From assembly GCA_021234155.1 (NCBI GenBank), contig JAJEKV010000326.1:250001-314000 (forward strand): a stretch of DNA of 64,000 bases, written 5' to 3'. Below are positions 44,576 to 56,030 of the stretch, piece by piece. The position numbers were made by a program, and so were the translations under genes. The notes under the pieces were generated by a model, which saw only the letters and a program-made list of their open reading frames with translations, did not search any database and was not told the origin of the DNA. Every line of letters begins with the position of its first letter. Within the stretch, counting starts at the first letter, position 1. The DNA comes from Isoetes taiwanensis (Eukaryota; Streptophyta; Lycopodiopsida; Isoetales; Isoetaceae).

Positions 44576-44862
44576 TCATTGATTGTGCTTGGCTCCTTGC
44601 TCTTGGGAACCAAGGAAATACATCCTGTGTTCAATCTTGGATTTAGATTTTCAGCTTGCATAAAGTCTGTGTATGTAGAGAAGATATCATCCTTAACCCA
44701 TTCCCAATTGCTTTGATAGAATTCTATGGGAATTCCATCCATACCCGGACATTTGTTTTTAGCCAGTAAAAAAGTGGCCTTTTGAAGGTCCTCAATAGAG
44801 AGGGGAAGACTTAATATATCTTGCTGGCTAGAGTTCATTATAGGTGAGACTTTTGAAACCAC
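44554..44862 (-). pseudogene. LINE ORF2, RT N-terminal segment
   Basis: NKCPGMDGIPIEFYQSNW, CISLVPKSKEP and NDWRPI are the RT entry motifs, in a third frame relative to the endonuclease and the RT core. Single-base indels at both ends explain the splits. Confidence 0.88.
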
Positions 44863-46144
44863 CAGCTCTTTGAAAGTCTTTGAAATGGTAAGTTATGTTC
44901 TCCAAAGAAAGCATTGAAATGGTTTTATAGATACCTTTTGAGATCTCTTGGAGATTTGAGAATCGAACCGTCATTTTGAGTGATGGATGATAGTGTGGAA
45001 GATCTCTTCTTTTCTTAATTTCTTTAGCTGTCTTGAAGAAGAACTTTGTGCATTTATCAGCTTCTTTTAGCCAGGTCAATCCTGCTTTACATCTGTTTTC
45101 AGCTATCTTGACCTCTTCTAATGTCTTTATCTGTTCTACTATCCTTTTCTCCTCCATCCCATCATTGGGGCCCAGTGCTCTAAATGAGAGAAGTTGGCCA
45201 TAAAGGGAATCCAGTTCTTCCCTTTCTTTTTGCACTTTGGCCCTACCCCAACTTTTAGCATAATTTTTAATATTAGAAAGAGCTGTTATCATGGTTTCCA
45301 TACCAGTTCCCGTTCTAAAAGCCAATTGCCATATGCTTTTGTAGGTCTCCACAAAAACAGGGTCTTTCAAATATCTGGTATTTAATTTGAATACTGTTTT
45401 AGAAGTTCTAAACTGACACTTCTTAGTAGATATCACTTGTGGATTATGATCGGAGATAGCATTCTTTAATTGATTGGACCTTTGTAGCTTTGGGAGGATG
45501 GAGAAAGCCACGTCATTCATGTAGCATCTATCGTGCCTTGCATACGTCCTCCCTACTCCCAGCCATCCATTACACCATGTAAATTCCTTATCTCCCTCCA
45601 GCTCCATAAAATCCGTATCCTCTATCAATTTACACCACTGAAGCTTCTCAAACCCATGTACAATTTCTGACGATGCCCCTTGTCTATCCTCGACCGCCTC
45701 CACCATGTTGAAATCCCCTGTCATTAGCTAAGTTACCTGACTTCCAAAGCCTTTTAATCTATGTTTGAGAGTGGCCCATAAAGCACCTCTGCCCCTGGGG
45801 TTGTTGTGGGCGTAAATATTCACCAGACCCCATATTCTACCTTCTTGTTGCCATAGAATTATAGCCCACCTACCAAACCTGTCTACCTGTGAATCACATA
45901 CTTTTACATCCTTCTTCCAGGCAATCAAAGTGCCTGCACTAGAGGTATCTTTTACTGCAGCAACGCCCACATATTCTTTACCTATTGTGTTGAACAATCC
46001 GTGTATCTCCCCCTGTTTACATTTATGCTCCTGTAGGCATATAACGTCTGGATTTATCTCCTTGATTGTGTTTGATAATCTACTTTTCTTGTATTCCGAG
46101 GATTTTACTCCCCTGATATTCCAGCTAAGGATTTTATAATTCAT
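44828..46144 (-). pseudogene. LINE ORF2, apurinic-type endonuclease
   Basis: It nicks target DNA to start retrotransposition. From ATG 46144: ILSWNIRGVKS, VICLQEHKC (catalytic Glu), LVNIYAHNNPRGR, then after one in-frame TAG (45730-45728) MTGDFNMVE, RHDRCYMND and AISDHNPQV (Asp-His pair). The frame continues through KAGLTWLKEADKCTKFFFKTA towards RT and shifts near 44860. Apart from the TAG the domain is intact. Its ATG overlaps the ORF1 stop. Confidence 0.9.
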
Positions 46145-46847
46145 GGGGAGATGTTTGGAGACCCTTTCTTCCTTTTCATGTTGCCCGTCCCATCTGTGTC
46201 TATTGCTTCTGCCTTTTTATTTTTTTTTCCTGTTACACTGGGCAGGTCTTCGTCCTCCCCATTCTCCTCTTCCATTGCAAGGCCTGCCCATCGGTTTTTG
46301 TGTGGTGGGAGGGCACTCTCTATAGCAACCAACTCTCCCCATCCTACAGTATCTCCTCGATTTCCTTTCCCCTTGTCTGGCAATTCCCTCCTCTGAAATC
46401 ATTACTTCTTTAATGTCACTGAGAGAAAGGGTTGTTTACCTCAGAGACGATATGAGTGCTGAGGGACACCTGGGAAGGAGATTTTGGGCGAGGCCCTCCA
46501 GTCTTTCGAGCAATATTTCTGGTTCTCCCTTTTTGCCTGGCCCCTCCCACTTCCCAAGTTTGACCATCTGTTTTTGGCAAGCCCTCAACAGTTGTGGAGA
46601 TGATAGACTCCGATGTAGGTCCCTTGGTTGGAGATGCTGCATTGCTAGTGTTAGCGGTGATTGGGAGCACATGGGGTGATTGTTGCGGGAGCCGTGGGGT
46701 GGCTCGTTGGGACCCCATCACTTGTGGGAGGATCTTTGGAATTATCGCTCTGTGCTTGATGTTGAGGACTCATTTCCGCTTTAGATCTTGCCTGAGGGTT
46801 CTCTTCCAGCCCTTCAATTTTTAGATCTGGAAACATTCTGTATATTT
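46141..46847 (-). pseudogene. LINE ORF1, C-terminal part
   Basis: It continues the ORF1 frame exactly after element 2 and one TATTT copy are removed (YRMFPDLKIEGLEENPQ follows TNKWEI). It is hydrophilic and Ser/Pro-rich, with KKNKKAEAIDTDGTG and MKRKKGSPNISP near the end. The TGA at 46143-46141 overlaps the ORF2 ATG as ATGA. Frame changes occur between 46651 and 46400. No zinc knuckle is readable. Confidence 0.75.
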
Positions 46848-47436
46848 TGTTTGGGGTCTGGGTTCGGGAACGCCTGCAAGACAGCCCTCCTCAGAAGGAC
46901 CCTTGATCTAACAGAGAATGGGGGGACTATGTCACGGATTTGCAAGAAAAGAACAAGAAGAAGAAAAATGTAACAAAAGAGAACAATGAGAGGAAAATGA
47001 TAAGCTTCCTTGATATCAATGATGAACATACATGAGCTCTCGCAATCGAGAGAAGACTGAAGAGAGACAAGACTCAAAATAACTCATCTAAAACTCATGT
47101 GCTAGCTCTACTCATATATATAGTACAATGGCATTTGGCCCAATATAGACACTATGACTGATCTCGGTGCCGACTCCTGGAAGGAGGCCTGATTTGCAGG
47201 AATGTTGGCGGTGCCTCTTGAAGTGCCTAGAATCACGCCGACGCCGACACAAAGCAAGGACGGGTCATCACTTGTCGCTGGGCGCTCTTGGTAGCGCACC
47301 CGTGCTTTGACCGCGGGTTCGGCCGCTTGGTCTTTGTCGGGCCTTGGATGACTGACCCATGCCTGCCTCAGGATCCTTGACTTGACTTGGTCCGTCAGAT
47401 GCATGAATAGTCCCGTATCAGAGGCACAGACTAACA
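46848..47436 (-). repeat. Element 2, 3' LTR
   Basis: 589 bp. TATATATA on the minus strand at 47114-47123. Related to the element 1 LTR along its length. Confidence 0.95.
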
Positions 47437-47454
47437 CTTCCACCAAACGACACC
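47437..47454 (-). promoter_or_regulatory. Element 2 polypurine tract
   Basis: The minus strand reads GTCGTTTGGTGGAAG before the 3' LTR, aligned with GTCGTTTGATGGGGGAAG in element 1. Confidence 0.7.
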
Positions 47455-50432
47455 GGGTGAAGAAAAGGAGGGAGGTCTCCGAGGGCTGAAGCCATCGGGC
47501 CCGAAAGTGATCCTCACGGGAGTGAGGACGGGCACCATTATGGTAATTGCCAATGAGATCCCGGGCGTATTTGAAGAGCTGTGAGGAGGTTGAGCCCAAG
47601 GGCAGGATCGATGTCAATGAGAAAATGAGAGCGCACCATGTCTTCAAGGGCGCGATGGGCTTCGAAGAAACAAACCGCACTCCATGAGAAGGTGTCCGAG
47701 ACCAAAGGCACCGACACCGGCATTCTGGATTACAAAGAAAAGATGGGGACGCCGATTTAAAAGAGCTGACCAGATGCATTTGAGAGCAGCACGTAAAACC
47801 CGCTTTGACGGTAGAATCAAGGATCCGTGAGGTGGCGGCATTCTGCAAGAAGGTGTCAAGACCATGAAGAGCATCATCAGGGCGTTGCCAACCACGCTCA
47901 TTGGGAATATAGATCCAATTAGTAGTGTTATCAAGGGTGGCACCATCCTCCCAATTGGAGCGGCGTACAAAACGGGGATCCCACCGGAGATCCGTCGAGA
48001 TCCTGGTATGAGTCCATCCAAAGATGGCCATCCATGACCTTGGTCCAAAAGGGGAGACGCCAATCAGAGGTGAGGAACCTGGGGCGTGGAGGGACACCCA
48101 GGGAAGCATAGGGAGAGGGGACCATGCCCGTGGGCGTGGGCTGCTGAGCCTGCTCCCTGAATTCACGGACAAGAGCCGGATCAAGAGCTTTGCACCAATG
48201 GTCCCGCATGCAAGCAGGAGTTGAGAATTTACCGGGAGGGCTATCCCAACCCGTGGGGACGCCTTGCTATCCGTAAGAGCACGCAGATTGATTGTAACCC
48301 GCGAGGTGTCGCATATAAACTTGTGCAAAGGGAAGATCCTTAGGATGTCCCGTGATACTTCCTTATTCGCTGGGTAAAGGCCACCGGCTTGCCGAGAGGA
48401 TGATGAGCGAAGCTCCCAAGATGTACTCTTGATGAAGAGCATGTGTCCGATCATGATCGCATGCATAGGGGTTGTTATCCAAAAGCAACCATTGAAGTGT
48501 GGGATCACCCCGAAAGTTCCGATGTGGCCCATCTCGAAATTTGTCCCGTATCAACCGATAGAAATCATGAAAAATGTACGCCATTGGTGAACAACTCAAG
48601 GTGATCATATCCGGATCGTCACAAAGGAATGAGATCAAAGACTAAAAGGGCAATGTAATAAACCTTTGTCTTCAAAGAGAGAGGTCTCCGCCAGATCCGA
48701 AGAAAATCTGCAGTGCGCAGGGGAACATCAACGGGACCATCAGCTGTATGCCACTTCAGAAGAAAGAGGTGGCGGCGGGCAACCACATAATCCAGATAAC
48801 TGGAAGGAATAGGGAAGTCAACAGGCAGGTTGAGAGCAATGGTAACATAGCCTTCAAGTTTGGCCTGAGCCTCATCAGCAGACTGAATAGCCTGCTGTAG
48901 CTGTTGTTCGAGATCACGGATCCGGTTCTCCTTGTCTAACAGAAGGCGTGACTGGTCGCGGACCCGTTTCTGAGAAGTTGTGACATGGGAGGAGGATGGC
49001 CCAGGAACAGTGAGTCGGAGCTTGGCAATCTCAGCGTCATCAAGAACTTTCGCTTCGAGCCCGAAGTCGATCTTGGAGAGATGTGAGTCGAGAGGTTTGC
49101 GTGGAGAGCCGAAGCCCAAAGAGGCAATTTGAGCGTCACGCGTTGTAAGGTCTTGAGCTTGAGTGTTGTAATGCCGAGAGAGCTCTGTATACAGCGTGTC
49201 CAGTTTGGCAATGTTTTTTTCCTTGTCAACCAAGAGAGTCTCTCTTGCCTTGACCTGCTCCGATAATTCCCCCGAAGGGTGGTCTCCGCAAGTGAGCCCG
49301 GCGGACGGTAAGCGAGTAACCGGCGTTGGGCAGCCTTGAGATCTTCACTGGCCTCGTAAAAGAGCCTCGTGGCTTGTCTTGAAGCCGGGTCTCCGTGAGT
49401 ATTTCACTTTGCGTGGTAGCAGCTTGAAGGTCACGGTGGAACCACGCCTGAGGCCTCCAGGCCGCTTTGAACCCCATTCATGAGAGCTTCTTGGGATTCT
49501 TGTATCTTGAGAGCAAAGAGCTTGAACATCCCCGGCCGATACCGATACAAAAGCCGACGAGGGTGTTGTGGTGGAGGAGCCTCGCTGCTGCCTTGTTTTC
49601 ATGATGTTTGTGAGACATGATGTGAACCGGAATGCTTTGATTCTCAGAGCGGAGGAGGAGACAAAGGACATGTGAGTGCGGAATTTTGACATGACCGTAA
49701 GAAGAAGGGCGGAAGTGCCGATTTGGTGAGTCCGAGGAAGGGACCGAAAGTGGAATCATGAGAATGAGGAGGTGTGGGAGGAAAGTAATGACAGATGAGG
49801 GCTTGAAGATGGCCTCCCACCTAAAACTTTGAGATAGAAGGGTAGCCCAAGACGGTCAACTTCTTGGAGAAGATGGTAGAATAACAATTGGGGCCAATCA
49901 ATGTGGTGGTTGGAGCGAGTAGCAAAGTGATCACCATATTATAGAAAGGTTTATTGATATGGGTGTTCTTGATAGAATACCCAAGGAACTTGCGCCACGT
50001 AAACTTAACAAAAGTTTCATGGGGCTTGTCAATATTTGTCGGCGATGCACGCTTGTTTGATAGCGTGAGCACCAAACTTAGTGACATCTAGATCCCCGGA
50101 TGGCGCACCAAGATAAACAAGGGGTTTGCAAAGGGATATGGAATACCTCAGAAATTAGGTGCCGGGTCAATGAAAATGGTGGTGCCATCGACCAATCGTA
50201 GTGTATCCATGCGGCCGTTGACGATGTGAGCGAGGAACCGCTTCAACCGGTCCGGATTTGGAGCCTAAGTTCCATTTGTGAAAATTCATAAAAGCTTTTA
50301 CGCTCGGGCGACTTCAACGATTCGGGCCAACAAGGGCTTCACCGGAAAGTGGGGCCAAGAAGGATACCGACCGAAAAGAGCCGGTTCCCCGGGAGCGTAA
50401 GCTTGAAGTGTAGGAAATTTTGGGGCAGCCAT
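47440..50432 (-). pseudogene. Element 2 sense accessory ORF, long form
   Basis: It begins with ATGGCTGCC in good initiation context (TTTGCCATGG) at about 50432, after a CT-rich leader. It runs in shifting frames through MAAPKFPTLQAYAPGEP, a segment WRKFLGYSIKNTHINKPFYN (near 50000), and a predicted coiled coil (KEKNIAKLDTLYTELSRHY.., ENRIRDLEQQLQQAIQSADE; 49230-48850). The domain WHTADGPVDVPLRTADFLRIW and SPMAYIFHDFYRLIRDKF (48770-48540) follows, then the block shared with element 1 (YASLGVPP, LTSDWRLPFWTKVMDGH, DLRWDPRFVRRS, NWIYIPNERGWQ; 48136-47880). Unbroken it would be near 1,000 residues. It has no Gag, Pol or envelope motif that I recognise and may act in packaging or host interaction (speculation). 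Confidence 0.6.
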
Positions 50433-50898
50433 GGCAAAGAGCTTCTTTAAAAGAACAATGATGCAAAGGCGAGAGCGGAGAACGGAGGACGAAGGATCTA
50501 AGGCGCAGAGAGACTAAAAGGTTTAGGGCGCCGCAAATGGAGGCGAAGGGTATGATGAGGGCTTAAACCAGAACCGCTGATGGTGCCAGGTGTCGAAAGA
50601 TGCCAAGGAGGGGATTGAGAGGCAAAAATTTTTGGCTAAGTCCCCGAACAACAAAGGGAGAAGCAATGAAACGGTAGAGATGAGGCGGAGAGAATGATCG
50701 GATGTGACAGTGGCCAAAGGACACACATTAATGTTCGACGGGTATGAAAAGAAGAAATGGCATTTAATGTCGGGCAACTCAAGGTGGGATATCATTAAAA
50801 CGAAGGTGTCGAAGGTACCATGGCTAGATATGCGGCGGAGAAAAGATTCCCCATTTAGTAACAGCCTTGCATTGCAAACCACATTGGCTTAATTTTTT
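50433..50898 (-). promoter_or_regulatory. Leader / divergent promoter region of accessory ORF
   Basis: Between the antisense promoter and the accessory ATG, the minus strand is CT-rich close to the ATG (CTTCGTCCTCCGTTCTCC), like a plant mRNA leader. A minus-strand frame (50882-50523) occupies the rest without a recognised motif. Element 1 has lost this stretch. Confidence 0.35.
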
Positions 50899-50950
50899 GA
50901 TTGGTCCACGCCGACATTGGGAGTTCCTCGGTTGGCTATATAAGAGAAGC
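50897..50950 (+). promoter_or_regulatory. Conserved antisense promoter, element 2
   Basis: GATTGGTCCACG at 50899 and GGCTATATAA at about 50934, identical words and near-equal spacing to element 1 at 11625. Confidence 0.6.
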
Positions 50951-51240
50951 AGAGGTTGAAGCGGAGACACCCGATGGGCCAAGATGTCCGCTGGCCGGTT
51001 TGCATGACAAATGCACTATGCCTTCCAACCGCCCGGAGTGGATTACGCGGCAAAATGGATTGTCCGGATTCTCGGCGGTGCCACAATCGTGGCATTGCTA
51101 TGGATCTGTGGTGTGCTCGGCATGGCCGAGCATGCCGATCCCCACACCAACGGGATGGAGGTGATTTTGCACTGCGGGCTGGGACCCCGAGCATAATTGG
51201 TACCACATCTGCAGATCACCCCGCCCCAACCCCCGAGTAG
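50951..51240 (+). pseudogene. Element 2 small antisense ORF
   Basis: Blocks LAGLHDKCTMPSNRPEWIT, GMAEHADPHTNGMEV and WDPEHNWYHICR correspond in order to element 1's antisense blocks, with two frame changes. The aligned stop TAG is at 51238-51240. A hydrophobic stretch (GGATIVALLWICGVLG) precedes GMAEH in element 2 only. Confidence 0.5.
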
Positions 51241-51559
51241 AGGGTTTTTCTTCTTAGGACTTAGTAGATAGGGCTCGAGCCCGCTTTTTGTATATAGGGC
51301 AAAGTGCCCATAGCGAAATAGTTGGGTTGTGCCCACATTTTGTAAAAAAAATGCCACCTATAATATAAATATGCCGCTGGTTTAGTCACTATCCGTTGTG
51401 TTTGTGTCCGAACCGTGACCGCTTGTTGATTTTCACTTTTCGGTGGTATGAAATGTTTTGAGGCTTAAAGCCATTAACCGCTGTAGGTAATGGAGTGCCA
51501 TCTAATTCAGCCACTGGAAAACGCCGGGTTGAACCACTTGAGCAATTTGATAAGGGCCA
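51241..51559 (-). other. Element 2 spacer after integrase
   Basis: Corresponds to 11948-12174 of element 1 and shares the ATAATATAAATATGC stretch. No gene. Confidence 0.5.
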
Positions 51560-52840
51560 AGCCATCGAAACTTGAGTTTACGGGAAAATTTTGTACCTAG
51601 AATCATAAAGAAGAACCAAATCTCCTTCCTTGAATGTTTTTGTCTTCAAACGCTTGTCATGTAAAGATTTTTGCAACCGCTGTCCATGAAGAACACCTAA
51701 TATAAGCATCCCTTCTAAGTTCATCCAACTGCTCCAATTGATAAACCCTTTCTTTGAGTGCAAAGAAAGCGGATTATGGGCAGAGAGCTTTGAAAACGGA
51801 GAGTTGGGAGAATGTACTCAAAAGGCATGAGAGCTTCTTTGACCATAAACCAATTTGAAAAGGTGTGACCAGTAGCTATTTTGAAACAAGTATTGTAAGC
51901 CCAAAGAACAAGAGGGAAGCTTGGTTTGCCGGCCAATGGAGAAGCGCCACAAATTTTCTTGAGAATTGTGACCGAGTTTTGTTGGTGCTTTCTCGCCAAA
52001 CCATTCCCTTGAGGATAGTAAGGTGTGCTCTTGTGATGATGGATCGTGAGATAATCCGGGCCGGCCCTTTGATGGTATGATTGATAAAATGGACACCACG
52101 ATCACCGACCAGCCCGGGGCAGCCAATCGCGGTGATGATTTGTTGATAGATTACCTTGGCGCGGTCGGGCCGCAGTTGTTGTCCGGAAGTGCACAAGCTT
52201 CCGCCCATTTGGTAGCGTAGTCAAGGAGAATGGGAACGTAGCGGGCACGGGTGCCGCTAGCAGAGGGTCGATGGGTCCCACAAAATCCATTCCCCATTTG
52301 TTGAAGGGAAGTGGCGCGGGCAACCGGCGCCAAGGGAAGAGCCGCCACGCCATGGGCCGCCCCACACGCCGGCAAGCATCACACGCGGCGGGCGCGGGCG
52401 TGAGCGCCTTTGAAGAGCGTGGGCCAAAAATAACCAAAGAAGAAGGATTTTTGCGCCGTGGTGTCACCATGAAAATGACCACCACCGAGCCCTTCATGGG
52501 CTTCTCGAACAATATCGGGACCTCATGAGGGAGAACACACAACGTCGAAGGATGGTATCCTTACCCTTTTTGTAAAGATGGCCCGCAACCATGGTGTAGT
52601 CACGGACCCGCGGAGAAATTGATGTCGACGGATTGTCGCTATTGGAGAGAGCGCGGCGCCCCTCCGCTGGAAGAGCGACCGTGAGGAGATAATCGCTGAA
52701 AATCGTGGAACCAATGTGGTGTTGCCGCGACCAGAAAAGAGTTGAGCGCCGTGAAAGGTGTCCGAGACCCCAAAGGAGAGGGATCATCCGTGGATGCGTG
52801 AAAGATAATCCGGGACAACATGAGATTTGGCCCGCCTTTG
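51560..52840 (-). pseudogene. Element 2 integrase, broken
   Basis: Fragments in several frames match element 1's integrase: CDACRRVGRP, ATKWAEACAL, VGDRGVHFINHTIKG, NKTRSQFSRK (equivalent of the Glu helix), GHTFSNWFMVKEALMPFEY and LHDKRLKTKTFKEGDLVLLYDSR. Many small indels. The nucleotide sequence remains clearly alignable to 12175-13508. Confidence 0.85.
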
Positions 52841-53420
52841 TGAACAATTTCAAAAGGTGCAAATTCTTGCGTAAGGAGGACCCAACGAGCAATGCGGCCC
52901 GTGGGCGGATTTGTTGATCAAATAAAGGAGTGCTTGGTGGTCAACAAAGAATTTGATCCGACCGCCTAAAAGATAGTGACGGAAGCGCTGGACACGTAAA
53001 ATTAAACCCAATGCTTCACGCCTCGTGGCGAGAGTAGTTGCGCCAACAGAATTGAGTTTCCTACCGGGCGAAGGTTTGGTTTGTCGGGCAGGCGATCATA
53101 TTCTTGAGAAAGAACAGCCCAATAGCAAAGGCCGAGACATCGACATGAACATGAAAGGGCTTGTCCCATTGAGGAGGAACAAGAACCGGCCCCGAAAGTA
53201 AGCAAGAGCTTCAACTGTTGAAAGCAAAGATCCGCCGGGAATTCCAAGCCCGTGTGGATTCATCACCCGCGGAGTTTATGAATGGGATCCGCAATGGCCG
53301 CGAGTCCGTGAATGAAAGTGGAGTAATAATTGACCTTACCCAAGAAAGAGTGTGTTTCCTTTGATATTGGCTGGTGCTTGAGCCTTGAGCACACAAACTG
53401 ATTTTGGCAGATCCGTGGTG
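52841..53420 (-). pseudogene. Element 2 RNase H, broken
   Basis: This lies between RT and integrase. LPDKPNLRPVGNSILLAQL corresponds to the Ala-Thr-Arg stretch and following sequence of gypsy RNase H. The catalytic residues cannot be placed in one frame. This whole interval is absent from element 1. Confidence 0.65.
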
Positions 53421-54070
53421 ATACCGCTTTGTCGACCACATGTCCCTAACGTAACACCGGTGACGCAAAAGGTGCATTTCTCGGGATTGAGACTAATGGG
53501 ACTCATCACATTTCGAAAGACGAAGTTCCAATTTATCCAAATGGTCAGCCATGGAATCAGAGGCGAGAAGTCATCTTGAAAAATTTGCAAGAAGGGATTT
53601 TCCTTCATAAAATCATGAAAAACCGAGAGCATGATACGCTGGAAACGTGGATGGAGAGTTTGATAATCCAAAAGGAACCACCTTGTAGGCAAAAAGTACT
53701 TACCTGGGGTGGTGAAAGTAGTCTTGAGTTGATCGATTCTTTGATGGAGATCTGATTGTAGCCGTGAAAAACCATCCATGAAGGAGTACATCTCATGTCC
53801 AAAGAACCTCTTCCGTAACCCGGTCCGTGAAGGGAAGTGGAAAATGATCACGCCCGTGGGTTCCGATTGAGTTTTCGGTGAGTCCACGCAAACGCTGGAT
53901 CTTACCATTGTGTTTGAGCGCAATGACGATGGGGCTCACCCATTCGTAATGTTTGACCTCATAGATCAAACCCGCAAAGAAGGAGTTTGTCAATTTCCGC
54001 CTTTGACGCGATCACCGTGAATTGGGGTTGAGCCGCATCGCCGCTGCTATAATCGACGCATCGACTTGGT
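53421..54070 (-). pseudogene. Element 2 reverse transcriptase, broken
   Basis: Gypsy RT motifs are recognisable across frames: MRLNPNSR, GLIYEVKHYEWVSPIVIALKH and DHFPLPFTDRV, then HEMYSFMDGFS, TTFTTPGKYF, RFQRIMLSVFHDFM and the catalytic LQIFQDDF (YxDD box changed to FQDD). It supplies the domain deleted from element 1, but this copy is not functional as read. Confidence 0.85.
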
Positions 54071-54499
54071 AGGAATGGTGAGTTCCCCAAGGTTTTGTTG
54101 ATCCCCAAGATCTCAGTAGCTCCGTGCTAAAAATGTGTTTGAACTTTTGAAGAGCGTGACGGCCCCCTGCTTCGATAGGGTGTGGAAGATTTGCAAATTC
54201 TGGACAGCCGATTATTGCCGACGCCCACAATCTCGACTTCGTGAGTCCGAATATGGGGATAACTTCCGGGTCCCGACAATGTGAGCAGGAGGTTGAAGCA
54301 TAACAGATGCGGCACTCGCTCAAGGGTGAAAAGAGAGGTTGCCGTTTCATCAAGCTGCAGGTTGCTTCATGACAGCCGCGGTACATCTACAGAGCCGCAG
54401 GAGGTTCAAAGATCTGAAAAGTGATCAACACGCTGGATTCAATTGCAAGGAGCCAGGTAAGGGTCAAGCAAAGCAGCCACAGCCTGGTCCCCGTCAAGA

Positions 54500-55120
54500 G
54501 TCATTTCTCCCCAAGGATCAAAGATATTCGGGTAGGATGACAGAGGCGCACTCGCAGTGGAGCCCGAACTTGATAGATATTCCGGGCGCCCCCTAATGGG
54601 GTGTCGGAGAGAGAGGGTTCAGCATTGTCGACGGAAATGATTTTGCCTCGCTTCCAAGTCCATGGTGGCATTGAGGTGACCATCCGTGATGACTAACCGA
54701 TCTACCGCCCAAGAATGGATACTCTTGGCCCTGGCGGAGAAAAAGGGCCGACCAACATTTCATAATCACCGGATCTTCCAAGCCTTCCAAACACCAAATT
54801 CCAAGGGGAACCGAGATCACCAATGTTGATGTGAAGAAGAGGTGGACGCTTTGAGGTCTCGGATATGGCCATTGGCCAATTTGATGTCATATGGGGCACC
54901 GATAGAGTTGTTTGATGCCCATTTGTTTGCGGAGTTTATCCGTGATGAGATTGACGCTTACCTCGGCCAATTTGAACATGATTGACTTGTTGATTGCCCA
55001 CCGTGGCATGTACCGCGGGGAGTAGAGGTAGCAACAGCCCCAACCAAAACAAATGGGAGTGGTAATCGATCCTTGAGAGCAGGACAAAGTTTCAAAATTG
55101 TGGCCAAACTTAAAGGAATT
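54500..55120 (-). pseudogene. Element 2 protease, broken
   Basis: VNLITDKLRKQMGIKQLYR, FGRLGRSGDYEMLVG and MVTSMPPWTWK match element 1's protease in order. The active-site DGGS is lost because GATGGA has become GGCCGA. Upstream, ELAKIKIPLSLATILKLCPALK matches element 1's pre-protease segment. Confidence 0.82.
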
Positions 55121-56030
55121 TTGATTTTTGCTAGCTCCTCTCTTGAGTTCCGTGAGGCACATGAGAAAAAGGATCCACTGGATCCATAGGTGCGGGGAGT
55201 GCGTGGTAAAGAAGCAAACTTCTTTGAGTAGGTCAACCTCCGCAGCCTATATTTGGATAGGTCCGAGAGCGTGGAGGTTGAGACGGAAGGTGCTTCTTGT
55301 CTTTGTTGAGCTCTAGTGGTGGCATGAACATTAGCCAACGCGGCGGCCTTCGCAGCCTTTGCATGAGGTTCAAAATGCTTTGGCTTAACTTTAGGCATAA
55401 CATGCGGCATGAGTTTCTCCAAGTCGTGTAAAGTGAACCTTTTTTTTCTTCTTCATGAGGAATGGTGTCGACGGCAAAAGGCAAAGGCGTGCCATTAGGA
55501 AGAATGGTTAAGGGGACGGACGCCTCGGTTCCGGGCGCGGAAACCAAACCAACCCAATTGGATGGTCGGATCGAGGATTAAGAGCCCGAAAAATTTCTTC
55601 CCGTGTTTGTTGATCCATCCGAGGTTGATTGGCGTGAGCTGGTTGATAGCGTGATTGCCGAGGCGGCGCGAGGTGGCTTCAAGAAGAATAGGGACGCGGG
55701 CCTTGTTTGCCATTGGCAATCCAGAGTTGGTAAGCCGTGAGGCGGACCGATGTGGTCCGATTTGTGCCGTGAAGTCGCACTTGAACTTGTGGAAGTTGAG
55801 GACACGCCGTGGTGGTATGACCCCATTCTTGACAAAGGATAACACCGAAGCTTCGGGAAGGATCAAAAGGAGGACGGTGTTGGGTCCCCCGCTGTTGTTG
55901 CCCCCGCGTCGATAGAGTTGATTGGGGCTGCTCGCAGTGGTGGCCGCCGATATTGCGATTGGTGCCGAGATGTTGTTTGCACTTGATAAACTATCTTGTT
56001 GCGCGGAAAGGTGTAGGATGAGTGCGAGTG
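55121..56030 (-). pseudogene. Element 2 Gag-Pol linker, broken
   Basis: The counterpart of 14703-15386, with PFAVDTIPHEEEKK and MEKLMPHVMPKVKPKHF in different frames. It has RAQQRQEAPS where element 1 has its TAG. Confidence 0.65.

Noticed and set aside
47108-48532. A single intact 474-codon accessory protein in element 2
   Set aside because: Comparison with element 1 shows the apparent frame drifts out of register at several points; only parts of it are genuine.
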